In this document: positions 18,820 to 28,187 of the stretch, in pieces
How positions within the stretch are numbered: the first letter of the stretch is position 1
How the letters are laid out: each line of letters starts with the position of its first letter
DNA from: Actinokineospora globicatena
Lineage (GTDB): Bacteria > Actinomycetota > Actinomycetes > Mycobacteriales > Pseudonocardiaceae
NCBI RefSeq assembly: GCF_024171945.1
Contig: NZ_JAMTCR010000005.1
Span: 620,001-684,000 of the forward strand
Reading direction: 5' to 3'
Length of the DNA stretch: 64,000 bases
Translations under genes and position numbers: made by a program
Notes under the pieces: model-generated
What the model was told of the DNA's origin: nothing
Database searches by the model: none
What the model saw: only the letters and a program-made list of their open reading frames with translations

Positions 18820-19053
18820 TCAGAGGTGGACCACCGGGCAGGTCAGGGTGCGCGTGATGCCCTCGACGTTCTGGATCCTGGCCACGACCAGCTGCCCGAG
18901 CAGGTCGACGTTGTCGGCCTCGGCGCGCACGATGACGTCGTACGGGCCGGTCACGTCCTCGGCCGTGGTGACGCCCGCGATGCCCGCGATCTCCGCCGCC
19001 ACCGCAGCGGCCTTGCCGACCTCGGTCTGGATCAGGATGTATGCGTGGACCAC
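18820..19053 (-). CDS. Stand-alone Lrp/AsnC ligand-binding (RAM) domain protein
   Basis: A 77-aa protein consisting only of the Lrp/AsnC dimerisation and ligand-binding domain: MVHAYILIQTEVGKAA at the start, then VTTAEDVTGPYDVIVRAEA and LVVARIQNVEGITRTLTC. There is no helix-turn-helix. GTG 19053 is preceded by GAAGGGG; the frame continues upstream into a region antisense to thiL and is not coding there. Such single-domain proteins may modulate full-length Lrp proteins; the actual partner is not known. Divergent from thiL. Confidence 0.85.
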   Translation of the reverse strand: MVHAYILIQTEVGKAAAVAAEIAGIAGVTTAEDVTGPYDVIVRAEADNVDLLGQLVVARIQNVEGITRTLTCPVVHL

Positions 19054-19161
19054 GGCGCGCCCCTTCGCGGTTGGGAGTCCCCTAGAGGTAGGAACGTGTC
19101 CAGCAACGTACCCCAGTTGCCTTTCGTTGGGGATTCCGAATATCGGTGATCGGAGGAAGCA

Positions 19162-20127
19162 GTGAGTCCGAACACGCCTGACGGCGCGGAAACCGTTGCC
19201 GAGGTGGGTGAGTTCGGACTCATCGATCGGGTCACCAGGGGCAGACCCCAACCGAGGACCACCCTGGTGGGTCCCGGTGACGACGCCGCCGTGGTGGCAG
19301 CGCCGGACGGGCGGGTGGTCGCGGGCACCGACGTCCTCGTCGAGGGCGTGCACTTCCGTTTCGACTGGTCGTCGCCGGAACAGGTGGGGCGCAAGGCGGT
19401 CGCGGTGAACCTGGCCGACATCGCCGCCATGGGCGCGGTGCCGACCGCGGTGCTGGTGGGCATCGCGTGCCCGCAGACGACACCCGCCTCGGTGATCGAG
19501 GAACTCACCGCGGGCATGTGGCAGGAGGCGGCGCGGGCCCGGGTCGGGGTGGTGGGCGGCGACATGACCGAGTCCGCGACCCTTGTGATCTCCCTCACCG
19601 CGTTGGGCGACCTGCGCGGCCGGGCACCGGTGACCCGATCGGGCGCGCGCCCCGGTGACGTCGTCGCGGTCGCGGGCAAGCTCGGCTGGAGCGCCGCAGG
19701 GCTGGCCGTGCTCGGCCGCGGCTTCCGGTCCCCGGTCAGCGTCGTCGGCGCCCACCGCGCGCCGGAACCGCCGTACGAGGCCGGTCCCGACGCCGCCGAC
19801 GCCGGGGCCACCGCCATGATCGACGTGTCCGACGGGCTGCTCGCCGACCTCGGGCACATCGCCGCCGCCTCCACTGTGGCCATCGACGTGCGCTCCGACC
19901 TCGTCGAGGTGCACCAGCGGCTGCTCGACGTCGCCAGCGCGCTCGGCGGCGACCCCCGGCACTGGGTGCTCACCGGCGGCGAGGACCACGCGCTGGCCGC
20001 CACCTTCCCCGACCCGCACGGCGTCCCCGACGGCTGGCGGGTCATCGGGACCGTCGCCAGGGGCCAGGGCGTCACCGTCGACGGCGCGGTGTACTCCGGC
20101 GCCGCGGGCTGGCAGCACTGGCGGTAG
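19162..20127 (+). CDS. thiL: Thiamine-monophosphate kinase
   Basis: Phosphorylates thiamine phosphate to thiamine diphosphate with ATP. The product is 321 aa. N-terminal GPGDDAAVVAAPDGRVVAGTD, then FRFDWSSPEQVGRKAVAVNL and ADIAAMGAVPTAVLVGIACP are the PurM/ThiL-type ATP and metal sites; MIDVSDGLLADLGHIAAAS and LTGGEDHALAATF complete the family pattern. GTG 19162 follows GGAGGAAG. A GNAT gene starts 15 bases after the stop, then ung, forming a probable operon. Confidence 0.96.
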   Translation: MSPNTPDGAETVAEVGEFGLIDRVTRGRPQPRTTLVGPGDDAAVVAAPDGRVVAGTDVLVEGVHFRFDWSSPEQVGRKAVAVNLADIAAMGAVPTAVLVGIACPQTTPASVIEELTAGMWQEAARARVGVVGGDMTESATLVISLTALGDLRGRAPVTRSGARPGDVVAVAGKLGWSAAGLAVLGRGFRSPVSVVGAHRAPEPPYEAGPDAADAGATAMIDVSDGLLADLGHIAAASTVAIDVRSDLVEVHQRLLDVASALGGDPRHWVLTGGEDHALAATFPDPHGVPDGWRVIGTVARGQGVTVDGAVYSGAAGWQHWR

Positions 20128-20142
20128 GCGACAATCGCGGGC

Positions 20143-20598
20143 GTGCGCATCGAAGTCCGCGACTACGCCCACCCCGACGTGGTGAAGCTCGTCGCCGAGG
20201 TCCAGCAGGAGTACGTCGTCCGCTACGGGGGGTTCGACGAGACCCCCGTCGACCCGACGGAGTTCACCCACCCGTCGGGGTTGTTCCTCATCGGGTACCT
20301 CGACGACGTCCCGGTCGCCTCCGGCGGGTGGCGCGTGCACGACCCGGAGACCGTGGAGATGAAACGGCTCTACGTGACACCCGCCGCGCGGGGCAGGGGA
20401 TTGGCGCGCGCCATGCTCGCCGAACTGGAGCGCGTCGCGATCGCGGGCGGCTACCGCAAGCTGATCCTGGAGACCGGCCTGAAGCAGCCGGAGGCGGTGG
20501 AGCTGTACCTGTCGAGCGGCTACGACACCATCGAGCCGTTCGGCTTCTACGCCGACGCGCCGCTGGCCCGCCACCTCGGGAAGATCCTCACCCCGTGA
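20143..20598 (+). CDS. GNAT-family N-acetyltransferase
   Basis: A 151-aa acetyltransferase with the acetyl-CoA loop in [18 protein letters not shown] (R-x-x-G-x-G/A type) and the following helix; [18 protein letters not shown] is the usual C-terminal segment. The substrate is unknown. GTG 20143, 15 bases after thiL and 37 before ung, in the same orientation. Confidence 0.88.
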   Translation: MRIEVRDYAHPDVVKLVAEVQQEYVVRYGGFDETPVDPTEFTHPSGLFLIGYLDDVPVASGGWRVHDPETVEMKRLYVTPAARGRGLARAMLAELERVAIAGGYRKLILETGLKQPEAVELYLSSGYDTIEPFGFYADAPLARHLGKILTP

Positions 20599-20635
20599 CC
20601 GGGCCCACTCACCCAGGTGGGTATGGTCTGCCGCC

Positions 20636-21310
20636 GTGGCACGACCGCTGAGCGAGATCGTCGAACAGGGCTGGGCCCTGGCACTGGAACCCGTGGCCGA
20701 CAAGATCGCCGCGATGGGCGACTTCCTGCGCGCGGAGGTCGCCGCCGGGCGCACCTACCTGCCCGCGGGGGAGAACGTGCTGCGCGCGTTCCAACAGCCC
20801 TTCGCCGACGTCCGCGTCCTCATCGTCGGACAGGACCCCTACCCGACCCCGGGACACGCCGTCGGCCTGTCCTTCTCGGTCGCCCCGGACGTCCGACCGA
20901 TCCCCAAGAGCCTCATCAACATCTACAAGGAGTACGTCGAGGACCTCGGTCACCCGACCCCGTCCAACGGGGACCTCACCCCGTGGACCGAACACGGCGT
21001 GCTCCTGCTCAACCGAGCGCTGACCGTGGAACCGGGCAAGTCCAACGCCCACCAGGGCAAGGGCTGGGAAGAGGTCACCGAACAGGCCATCAAGGCCCTC
21101 GCCGCCCGCGGCGGCCCCCTGGTGGCGATCCTGTGGGGCCGCAACGCCCGCAACCTCCGCCCGATGCTCGGCTCCGTCCCCGCCATCGAATCCGCCCACC
21201 CGAGCCCGCTCTCGGCCCACGCGGGCTTCTTCGGCTCCAAGCCTTTCAGCCGCGCGAACGAACTCCTCGCCGAACAGGGCGCGGCGCCGGTGGACTGGAA
21301 GCTCCCGTAG
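20636..21310 (+). CDS. ung: Uracil-DNA glycosylase, family 1
   Basis: Removes uracil from DNA in base excision repair. The product is 224 aa. The catalytic-water motif is [16 protein letters not shown] and the minor-groove/leucine loop motif is [40 protein letters not shown] is also characteristic. GTG at 20636. It converges on recG with a hairpin between them. Confidence 0.97.
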   Translation: MARPLSEIVEQGWALALEPVADKIAAMGDFLRAEVAAGRTYLPAGENVLRAFQQPFADVRVLIVGQDPYPTPGHAVGLSFSVAPDVRPIPKSLINIYKEYVEDLGHPTPSNGDLTPWTEHGVLLLNRALTVEPGKSNAHQGKGWEEVTEQAIKALAARGGPLVAILWGRNARNLRPMLGSVPAIESAHPSPLSAHAGFFGSKPFSRANELLAEQGAAPVDWKLP

Positions 21311-21332
21311 CTCCCGCCTCGCTGAAGTTCTT

Positions 21333-21377
21333 GCCCCGTCCTGGATTCCCGCGCGTGCTGGGGATTCGGGGCGGGGC
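21333..21377. terminator. Hairpin between convergent ung and recG
   Basis: An 18-bp stem: the left arm (21333-21350) begins GCCCCGTCC and the right arm (21360-21377) ends GGGGCGGGGC. Most non-Watson-Crick positions are G.T. The loop is 9 bases. The right arm abuts the recG stop codon. Confidence 0.6.
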
Positions 21378-23540
21378 TCAGGCCTTTTCCAGGTATTCGG
21401 CGCGTTCGGTGTCGATGACCTGGTGGACCATGCCCGCCAGGCCGGGGTAGGCGGTGAGGGCCGGGTCGTCGGCGACGAGGGCTTGGGCGACGACGCGGGC
21501 GTCGGCGATGACCTGTTCGTCGCGGATGAGGGAGAGCATCTTGAGGCCGGACTTGGCGCCGGACTGGCTGGCGCCGAGGATGTCGCCCTCGCGGCGCAGT
21601 TCGAGGTCCATCCTGGCCAGTTCGAAGCCGTCGAGGGTGGAGGCGACGGCGTCGAGGCGGTCGCGGGTGGCGGTGCCGCCGGGCATGTCGGTGACCAGCA
21701 GGCAGACGCCGGGGGCCGAGCCGCGGCCGACGCGGCCGCGCAGCTGGTGCAGCTGGCTGACGCCGAACCGGTCCGCGTCCATGATCACCATGGCGGTCGC
21801 GTTCGGCACGTTCACGCCGACCTCGACGACCGTGGTGGCCACCAGCACGTCGATCTCCGCGGCCGCGAACGCCCGCATCACCGCGTCCTTCTCGTCGGTG
21901 GGCAGCCGCCCGTGCAGGATTCCCAGCCGCAGCCCCGACAACGGGCCCGCCGCCAGCGTCTCGGTCACCTCGACGACCGCGAGCGGTGGCCGCCGACCGT
22001 CGTCGGACCCGCCGGGACCGTCCTCCTCGTCGCCGATGCGCGGGCACACCACATAGGCCTGGTGCCCCTTGCCGACCTCCTCGCGCACCCGCTGCCAGAC
22101 CCGGTCCAGCCAGGACGGTTTCTCCGCCACCGGCACGACCGTCGTGGAGATGGGGGAGCGGCCTGCCGGGAGTTCGCGCAGCGCCGAGATCTCCAGGTCG
22201 CCGTAGACGGTCATAGCGACCGTGCGCGGGATCGGCGTCGCGGTCATCACCAGCACGTGCGGGCTCAGGTTCTCGCCCGCCCTGCCGCGCAACGCGTCGC
22301 GCTGCTCGACACCGAAGCGGTGCTGCTCGTCCACCACCACCAGCCCGAGCGCGGCGAACCTCACCTTGTCCTGGATCAGCGCGTGCGTGCCGACCACGAT
22401 CCCGGCCGCGCCGCTCACCGCGTCCAACATGGCCTGCTTGCGCTGCGGCGCGGTGAGCGACCCGGTCAGCAGGGTGACCTTGGTGGCGTTGTCCGCCGCG
22501 CCGAGTTCGCCGCCCTGCCCGAGTTCGCCGAGCAATTCCCGCAGCGACCGCGCATGTTGCGCCGCGAGCACCTCGGTTGGTGCAAGCATCGCCGCCTGCT
22601 TGCCTGAGTCCACTGCTTGCAGCATCGCCCGCAGCGCCACGATCGTCTTGCCGGAACCGACCTCGCCTTGCAGCAACCGGTTCATCGGGTGCTCACCGGA
22701 CAGGTCGGCCGCGATCGCCTCGCCCACCTCGACCTGACCGGCGGTCAGCGTGAACGGCAACCGCTTGTCGAACGCGCTGAGGATCGCGCCCTCGGTCGGC
22801 GGGCACGCGGGCGCCGGCCGCGCGTTGGCCGCCTGGCGGCGCTGCGCCAGCGCCAACTGCACCGACAGCGCCTCGTCCCACTTGAGCCTGGTGCGCGCCA
22901 ACTCCAGGTCCGCCCACTCGGCTGGCCGGTGGATGGAGCGCACCGCCTGCTCGTACGGCGGCAGGCCGAGCTTGTCGCGCAACGCGTCCGGGAACGGGTC
23001 GGTGATCTCGTCGAGCACCGCGAGCGCCTGCTGCACGCACTGCGCGATCTGCCACGACTGGATCTTCGCCGACGACGGGTACACCGGGATCAACCCACCG
23101 GCGAACTCCTCCACCGCCTCGGTCTCGGCGTCCCCGTCGAGCAGTTGGTAGTCCGGGTTGGCCAGCTGCAACTTCTGCCGGAACGCGGTGACCTTGCCCG
23201 CGAACAACGCGCTCATCCCCGGCTTGAGCTTCTCCATGTGCCACGGCTGGTTGAAGAACGCGCAGTCCAACGACCGCTTCCCGTCGGTCAGCGCCACCTC
23301 GACCAACGTCCCGCGCTTGGTCTTCATCTGCCGCTTGGTCACCGACACGACCTTGGCCATCACGGTGACGTGCTCGCCGACCTCCAACCCCGCGATATCG
23401 GTGAGCTGCCCCCGCTCGGCGTACCGACGCGGGTAGTGCCGCAGCAGATCCCCCGCGGTGGCCAACTTGAACGCCCCCTCCAGGGCATCCGCCGACTTCT
23501 TGCCCACCACCCGCTCGAGCCGCTCACCCAGCCCAGTCAT
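21378..23540 (-). CDS. recG: ATP-dependent DNA helicase RecG
   Basis: Branch-migration helicase acting on stalled forks and Holliday junctions. The product is about 720 aa. The N-terminal wedge (OB) domain includes VTVMAKVVSVTKRQMKTKRG; Walker A is QGEVGSGKTIVALRAM; the DEXH motif is VVVDEQHRFGVEQRD; QLHQLRGRVGRGSAPGVCLL is motif VI. I start at ATG 23540 (MTGLGERLERVVG); 21 upstream in-frame residues to 23603 are not family-like. The DAK2-domain gene lies upstream on the same strand with a 115-base gap. Confidence 0.95.
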   Translation of the reverse strand: MTGLGERLERVVGKKSADALEGAFKLATAGDLLRHYPRRYAERGQLTDIAGLEVGEHVTVMAKVVSVTKRQMKTKRGTLVEVALTDGKRSLDCAFFNQPWHMEKLKPGMSALFAGKVTAFRQKLQLANPDYQLLDGDAETEAVEEFAGGLIPVYPSSAKIQSWQIAQCVQQALAVLDEITDPFPDALRDKLGLPPYEQAVRSIHRPAEWADLELARTRLKWDEALSVQLALAQRRQAANARPAPACPPTEGAILSAFDKRLPFTLTAGQVEVGEAIAADLSGEHPMNRLLQGEVGSGKTIVALRAMLQAVDSGKQAAMLAPTEVLAAQHARSLRELLGELGQGGELGAADNATKVTLLTGSLTAPQRKQAMLDAVSGAAGIVVGTHALIQDKVRFAALGLVVVDEQHRFGVEQRDALRGRAGENLSPHVLVMTATPIPRTVAMTVYGDLEISALRELPAGRSPISTTVVPVAEKPSWLDRVWQRVREEVGKGHQAYVVCPRIGDEEDGPGGSDDGRRPPLAVVEVTETLAAGPLSGLRLGILHGRLPTDEKDAVMRAFAAAEIDVLVATTVVEVGVNVPNATAMVIMDADRFGVSQLHQLRGRVGRGSAPGVCLLVTDMPGGTATRDRLDAVASTLDGFELARMDLELRREGDILGASQSGAKSGLKMLSLIRDEQVIADARVVAQALVADDPALTAYPGLAGMVHQVIDTERAEYLEKA

Positions 23541-23655
23541 CCGCTCCAGCCCCGCATCCGCTCGCCCACCTGCCCCGCACATTCTGTCGCCACCCACCGA
23601 CACCCGGTCACACAGTGCCCCATCCCCGGTGCTCCCGCGGCAAGAGCGGGTGGGG

Positions 23656-25287
23656 TCATTCGACGCCGAAGAGGATCAGGGAGTCGGGTTGGCCGCCGCG
23701 GTGGACGGAGAGGTCGGCGTCCGGGCGGTGTTGGTGGAGGTAGTGCGACAGCGTGTCGGTCAGGCCGGGGGGTGCGGCTTGGCCCACGAGGGCGGTCACC
23801 AGCTCACCGCCCGCGGCCAGCATTCGGTCGACCACGCCGATCGCCGCGCGGCCCACCGCGTCCGGGCCCGCTGGTCCGGGTTCGATCAGCACGACCTCGC
23901 CGTCCGCGAAGCCCAGGACGTCCCCGGCTCGGCACGGGCCCACCCAGGTGATGCCGTCCGCCTCGGCGATCACGAGTTCGCCGCGTCTGGTCGCTGCCGC
24001 TGCCTCGGCCATGGCCACGACGTCGTCGCCTGCGCGCCTGCGGGGGTCGTGGACCGCGATCGCTGCGAGGGCCTGGACCGGGGACGCGCACGGCACCACC
24101 ACGACGTCCTGGCCCGCCGCCACTGCTCGGATCGCGGCCTCGTCGGCGACCGCCATCAGCCCCGTGTCCCCGGGCAGCACCGTCACGTGCGCGGCGGCCG
24201 TCCCGGTGATCACCTCCAGCAGCGCATACGGGTCCGGCTCGCTCGCGCCGATCCGCAGCACCGCGACACCCTCGGCGACGAAAAGCTCCGCCAGGTCCTC
24301 CCCGCGCACGGCGGCAACCACCGCCCGGTCACGGCTGTAGCGCTGCGGTTCGGCGGACGGGGTGTCGGCGAACCGGGCCACCCTGATCCGCCGGGGGCGC
24401 CCCGCGTCGATGCCCGCCTCGATGGCCGCGCCGATGTCGTTGCAGTGCACGTGCACGGTCCACAGGCCGTCGCCGTCGCCGACCACCGACACGCAGTCGC
24501 CGAGCCGGTCGAGGTCGTCGCGCAGCCGGTCGGCCGCGGCGTCGTCGGTGTCGTGCAGCAGGTACATGACCTCGTAGCCGTACAGGTCCGACCCGCCTTC
24601 CCGCGCCATGACCAACCGGGTCTCCAGGCCGTCCGGCTCGTCCGCCCGTGCCCGCGCCGCCGCGACCACCGCCGCGGGTTGCTCGGCGACCACCGCGACC
24701 AGGGCGTCGAGCAGCACGACCACGCCGCGTCCGCCCGCGTCGACGACCCCGGCCTCGGCCAGCACGGGCAGCTGCTCGGGGGTCCGCCGCAATGCCTCAG
24801 CGGCCGCGCTCGCCGCCGCCGAGGCGACCTCGTGCAGGTCGTCGCCATCGTCGGCCGCCGCTGCCGCGTCCAAGACGCTGAGCATGGTGCCCGGCATCGG
24901 CTCGGACACCGCCGCCGTGGCCATCCTGGCGCCCGCCCGCAACGCGGCTCGCAGATCCGGCCCGCCGATCGTGTCCAGGCCGCGCAGCGCCTCCGCCATC
25001 CCCCGCAGCAGCTGCGACGCGATCACCCCGGAGTTCCCGCGCGCCCCGGCCAACGCCCCGCGCGCGGCCACCCCGAACGCCGCCCCCGCGTCGACCCGAT
25101 CCGCCGACGGCGCGCGCAGCAGGGCCTCCAGGGCCGCCCGCAGCGTGTCCAGCAGGTTCGACCCGGTGTCCCCGTCGGCCACGGGGTAGACGTTGATCCG
25201 GTCGATCCCGGCCCGGTGCGCGTCCAGCGACTGCACGCAGGCCGCCACCCACCGGCGCACCTCCCCAGCGTCCAACGCGTCGAGCAC
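23656..25287 (-). CDS. DAK2-domain protein, FakA/YloV-like
   Basis: A protein of about 543 aa with an N-terminal DAK2 (dihydroxyacetone-kinase L) domain: INVYPVADGDTGSNLLDTLR carries the metal-binding aspartates and GARGNSGVIASQLLRGMAEA the nucleotide loop. The C-terminal half is the FakA/DegV-associated domain. Firmicute FakA phosphorylates fatty acids bound to FakB (DegV); no fakB is visible in this window, so fatty-acid kinase activity is inference. I prefer GTG 25287, 5 bases after AGGAGG, over GTG 25293, which overlaps it. It is next to recG, as in other actinobacteria, and divergent from rpmB. Confidence 0.9.
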   Translation of the reverse strand: MLDALDAGEVRRWVAACVQSLDAHRAGIDRINVYPVADGDTGSNLLDTLRAALEALLRAPSADRVDAGAAFGVAARGALAGARGNSGVIASQLLRGMAEALRGLDTIGGPDLRAALRAGARMATAAVSEPMPGTMLSVLDAAAAADDGDDLHEVASAAASAAAEALRRTPEQLPVLAEAGVVDAGGRGVVVLLDALVAVVAEQPAAVVAAARARADEPDGLETRLVMAREGGSDLYGYEVMYLLHDTDDAAADRLRDDLDRLGDCVSVVGDGDGLWTVHVHCNDIGAAIEAGIDAGRPRRIRVARFADTPSAEPQRYSRDRAVVAAVRGEDLAELFVAEGVAVLRIGASEPDPYALLEVITGTAAAHVTVLPGDTGLMAVADEAAIRAVAAGQDVVVVPCASPVQALAAIAVHDPRRRAGDDVVAMAEAAAATRRGELVIAEADGITWVGPCRAGDVLGFADGEVVLIEPGPAGPDAVGRAAIGVVDRMLAAGGELVTALVGQAAPPGLTDTLSHYLHQHRPDADLSVHRGGQPDSLILFGVE

Positions 25288-25479
25288 CGCCACCTCCTAC
25301 CGGTTCCCGCGAGGGTAGCCCGCTCGACGCCCCCGGTTTGGAGGCGCACGCGAGCACCGGTTACCCTGTCCCGAAGCACCTGGGCCTGCCCGGGTTCTCG
25401 TACGTGCGCCCGTCACGCCCCCCGCGCTCTCCGCGCAGTGGGCCGGTGCGGGTAATACCAACGCGAAGGAGTGTCTGAC

Positions 25480-25671
25480 GTGGCTGCCGTGTGCGACGTC
25501 TGTGGCAAGGGGCCAGGCTTCGGCAAGTCGGTCTCGCACTCGAACCGGCGGACCAACCGCCGCTGGAACCCGAACATCCAGACCGTGCACGCTCGCCTGG
25601 GCATCTCCCAGCGCAAGCGCCTCAACGTGTGCACCTCCTGCCTCAAGGCGGGCAAGGTCGTCCGCGGCTGA
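25480..25671 (+). CDS. rpmB: 50S ribosomal protein L28
   Basis: A 63-aa large-subunit protein. The N-terminus [20 protein letters not shown] and the C-terminal [10 protein letters not shown] provide two CxxC pairs, so this is the zinc-binding form. GTG 25480 with AAGGAG upstream gives the family start; three extra in-frame codons upstream (from 25471) are unlikely. It is divergent from the DAK2 gene. A second L28 paralogue, zinc-free, may exist elsewhere in the genome. Confidence 0.96.
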   Translation: MAAVCDVCGKGPGFGKSVSHSNRRTNRRWNPNIQTVHARLGISQRKRLNVCTSCLKAGKVVRG

Positions 25672-25700
25672 TCGTTCGGCGAGTCACCCACAGCTTTCAC

Positions 25701-25738
25701 CAGCAGGGCCGGTACCCACACGGGGACCGGCCCTGCTG
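25701..25738 (+). terminator. rpmB terminator
   Basis: A 17-bp stem with one mismatch (CAGCAGGGCCGGTACCC against GGGGACCGGCCCTGCTG) and a 4-base loop, starting 30 bases past the rpmB stop. Confidence 0.75.
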
Positions 25739-25822
25739 CCGTTCCCGGGCCAGTGCACGTGAGCCGGTACGAGAATCAACCCCGCCGCCTGTCCGCGTCT
25801 CTGAGCGTTAGGTGTCGACATG

Positions 25823-25866
25823 CAGGACGGGCGGTACCGGGACTGAGTCCGGTACCGCCCGTCCTG
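25823..25866 (-). terminator. Terminator after the coiled-coil gene
   Basis: A perfect 18-bp stem, CAGGACGGGCGGTACCGG with its inverse, and an 8-base loop. It ends 9 bases from the stop codon of the minus-strand coiled-coil gene and faces the rpmB terminator, so the two genes are insulated from each other. Confidence 0.8.
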
Positions 25867-25874
25867 TGGTGTTC

Positions 25875-27434
25875 CTAGCGGGAGCCCGCCTTGGCGGGGG
25901 TGCCGTTCTTGGTGTTGCCGCCGGTCTTGAGGGCGGAGCCGAGGCTTTCGGCGAAGTGCTGGCGGGCTTCTTCCAGCACCGCGAAGGTGCCCGCGACCTG
26001 CTCGGAGACCCGGCGTTCGAAGGCGTCGGCCTGTTCGTGGCGGGCGGTGGCGTCGGCGAGCTTGGCCTCGGCGTTGGTGACGAGGTCGCTGGCGTGCTTC
26101 TCGGCGGCGTCGCGCTTGGCCTTGATGTCGGCGTCGGCGGTGGTCCTGGCCTGGGTGAGGGCCTTCTCGGTGTCGGCCTTCTGCTTCTCGGCGTCGGCGA
26201 CGAGCTTGGCGGCTGCCTTCTCCGCGGTCTCGCGCTGGGCCTTGAGTTCGGCGTCGGCCTTGGACCTGGCCTCGGCGAGGGCGCGCTCGGTGTCGGCCTT
26301 CTGCTTCTCCGCGTCGGCGACCAGGCGCGCGGCGGCCTTCTCGGCGGCGTCGCGCTGGGTGCGGATGTCGGCGTCGGCGCTGGCCCGCTGGTCGGCGAGG
26401 GCCTGCTCGGTCTCCTCGGTCTGCGCGAGCAGCGCGGCCTCGATGGCGGCGGTCTGCTCGGCGAGGCTGGTCTCGACCTCGGTGGTGCGCGCGGCCAGCG
26501 TCTGCTCGACCTGCTCGGTGCGCGCCGCGATGGCGGCCTCGGCGGTGGCCCGCTGCTGGCCGACCTCGCGCTGGGCCTGCTCCTCGGCGGCGGTGCGGCG
26601 GGCGGTGGACTCGGCGTCGAGGGCCTCGCGGGCGGCGAGCGCCTCGGTGTCGAGCTGGTCGCGGTGCGCGGCGGCCTCGTCGTAGAGCTGCGCGATGCGC
26701 GCCTCGTTGGCCTTCGCCTGCTGCTCGATCTCGGCGCGGGCGTCGGCCATCAGCTTCTTGTGCTCACCGGCGAGCGTGGCCCGCATCGCCTCGTACTCGG
26801 CGTCGAGCTCGGCGTGGTTGCGGGTGTAGTCGGCCTCGAGCTGCTTGCGCCGCTCCTCGAGGTCGGCGATGAGCCGGTCGTGCTTGGCCCGCAGGTCCTT
26901 GGCGTAGGCGTCGGCCTCGCCCCTGGTCTTGGCCGAGGCGTCGTCGGCCTGCTTGGCCGTCTTGCCCGCGTACGCCTCCGCGTTGAGCCGGGTCTGCGCG
27001 GCGTAGTCGTCGGCGGCGGTGCGCGTGGCCGCCGAGTACCCGTCCGCTTCCTTGCGGGTGTTGGCGCCGTAGCCCTCGGCCTCGGCGCGGGTCGCGGCGC
27101 CGTAGTCGTCGGCCTGCCGCTTGAACTCGGCGATCTCCTCCTCGGCCAGCTGCATCATCAACCGCACCCGCTCGGTCATGCCCTCGGTGCTGTTGGGGTT
27201 GGCGCTGATCCGGTTGAGCCGGGTCGTGGTCTCCAGCAGTTGCTGCTGCAGCGAGCCGAGCGACTTGGTCAGCTCGGCGACCTTCGACGCGGCGTCGTCG
27301 CGGCCCTTGGACGCGTGGCGCAGGTCGTAGGTGAGGCGGGTGACCCGTTCGTTGACCTGGCGCGGGTTGTACCCGCGCAGAACGGTGTCGAAGTGCGGAA
27401 GTCGGTCGGTGGACTCGGCGTCACCAGAGGGCAT
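25875..27434 (-). CDS. Long coiled-coil protein with DivIVA-like N-terminus
   Basis: A 519-aa protein almost wholly alpha-helical in composition. Residues 13-34 (HFDTVLRGYNPRQVNERVTRL) resemble the DivIVA N-terminal membrane-binding segment. Thereafter come degenerate heptads rich in Ala, Glu, Lys and Asp, with recurrent blocks such as AEKAAAKLVADAEKQKADTE repeated at about 40-residue intervals. Related actinobacterial proteins are scaffold or filament proteins of polar growth (DivIVA/Scy/FilP type); which one this corresponds to is not resolved. There are no membrane segments. The repetitive DNA at 26090-26400 follows from the protein repeats. Confidence 0.75.
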   Translation of the reverse strand: MPSGDAESTDRLPHFDTVLRGYNPRQVNERVTRLTYDLRHASKGRDDAASKVAELTKSLGSLQQQLLETTTRLNRISANPNSTEGMTERVRLMMQLAEEEIAEFKRQADDYGAATRAEAEGYGANTRKEADGYSAATRTAADDYAAQTRLNAEAYAGKTAKQADDASAKTRGEADAYAKDLRAKHDRLIADLEERRKQLEADYTRNHAELDAEYEAMRATLAGEHKKLMADARAEIEQQAKANEARIAQLYDEAAAHRDQLDTEALAAREALDAESTARRTAAEEQAQREVGQQRATAEAAIAARTEQVEQTLAARTTEVETSLAEQTAAIEAALLAQTEETEQALADQRASADADIRTQRDAAEKAAARLVADAEKQKADTERALAEARSKADAELKAQRETAEKAAAKLVADAEKQKADTEKALTQARTTADADIKAKRDAAEKHASDLVTNAEAKLADATARHEQADAFERRVSEQVAGTFAVLEEARQHFAESLGSALKTGGNTKNGTPAKAGSR

Positions 27435-27509
27435 TGCCCCACTTTAGTATGACCGTCGCGGGAGTGAACCCGCCGGAGTAGTTAATTCTCAGTGTGAGAG
27501 ACCGCGCCG

Positions 27510-28187
27510 CTACGGATTGCCCTGCGGCGCCACGGGTGCGGCGCATTGCCCCCGGCCCGGCTCCATCCGCAACGCCAGGTTGGGCAAGCGGAACGGCTGC
27601 GGGATCGACATCACCGCGATCTGTCCGCGCACCTGGCGGAATTCCGCGAATGTCGCATCGATGCCCACCCGGTGCTCCGCGACGGGAACGCGAAGCGGAT
27701 TCGGTGCGGGATTCCCCGCCGCGTCCTTGATCGTTGTGACGTTCTCGCCGGGCAGGCCGATCGCGACCACGCCGTCCATGTCCAGCGCGCCGGTCGCCGA
27801 CACCACGTCCAGTTCCACGTTCTCGGTCTGGATCTCCCAAGTGGACCGGTTCCCGTCGCCGCCGGTCACGTAGACGGTGAACCACGCGCCGAGCACCTGT
27901 TGCTGGAACGACAGGCACAGCTCGTTGAGCCGCCCCTCGGCGAACCCCAGTCGTCCCACCCGCACCACGGTCGTGCTGCCGTCGGCGTTCTGCCGGGTGA
28001 CGTCGCCGACCGACAGCCCGAAGTCAGTCCCATACAGACCACTGGTGGACAACGACAACGTGCCGCCTTGGACGACGACCTCGCTGGCGAGCGCACCGCG
28101 GGCGACCTGTGCCCCGAGCACACCGGCGAGCGCCAACGCGGGGACCGCCAATACCGCGGCCTTGCGCCATTGCGTGCGGCCCCTCAC
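27510..28187 (-). CDS. DUF6230-like exported protein (second copy)
   Basis: A 225-aa protein with an N-terminal hydrophobic segment (KAAVLAVPALALAGVLGAQV) after basic residues, then a beta-rich domain. It parallels the first DUF6230-type protein of the operon: GALAS after the membrane segment, LNELCLSFQQQVLGAWFTVYV against LDGLCAVIHQTILGLPYTLKL, and a final hydrophobic strand ending in Cys-rich GRGQC. GTG 28187 overlaps the upstream stop by 4 bases (GTGA), so it is translationally coupled. Function unknown. It is the last gene of a four-gene operon. Confidence 0.7.
   Translation of the reverse strand: MRGRTQWRKAAVLAVPALALAGVLGAQVARGALASEVVVQGGTLSLSTSGLYGTDFGLSVGDVTRQNADGSTTVVRVGRLGFAEGRLNELCLSFQQQVLGAWFTVYVTGGDGNRSTWEIQTENVELDVVSATGALDMDGVVAIGLPGENVTTIKDAAGNPAPNPLRVPVAEHRVGIDATFAEFRQVRGQIAVMSIPQPFRLPNLALRMEPGRGQCAAPVAPQGNP

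Noticed and set aside
19054..20754. Long minus-strand frame joined upstream of the AsnC-like gene
   Set aside because: Antisense to thiL and the GNAT gene; the real protein starts at GTG 19053 with the conserved RAM-domain N-terminus.
26090..26400. Repetitive DNA considered as a CRISPR-like array
   Set aside because: The periodicity is explained by repeated coiled-coil residues in frame; there are no constant repeats with variable spacers.
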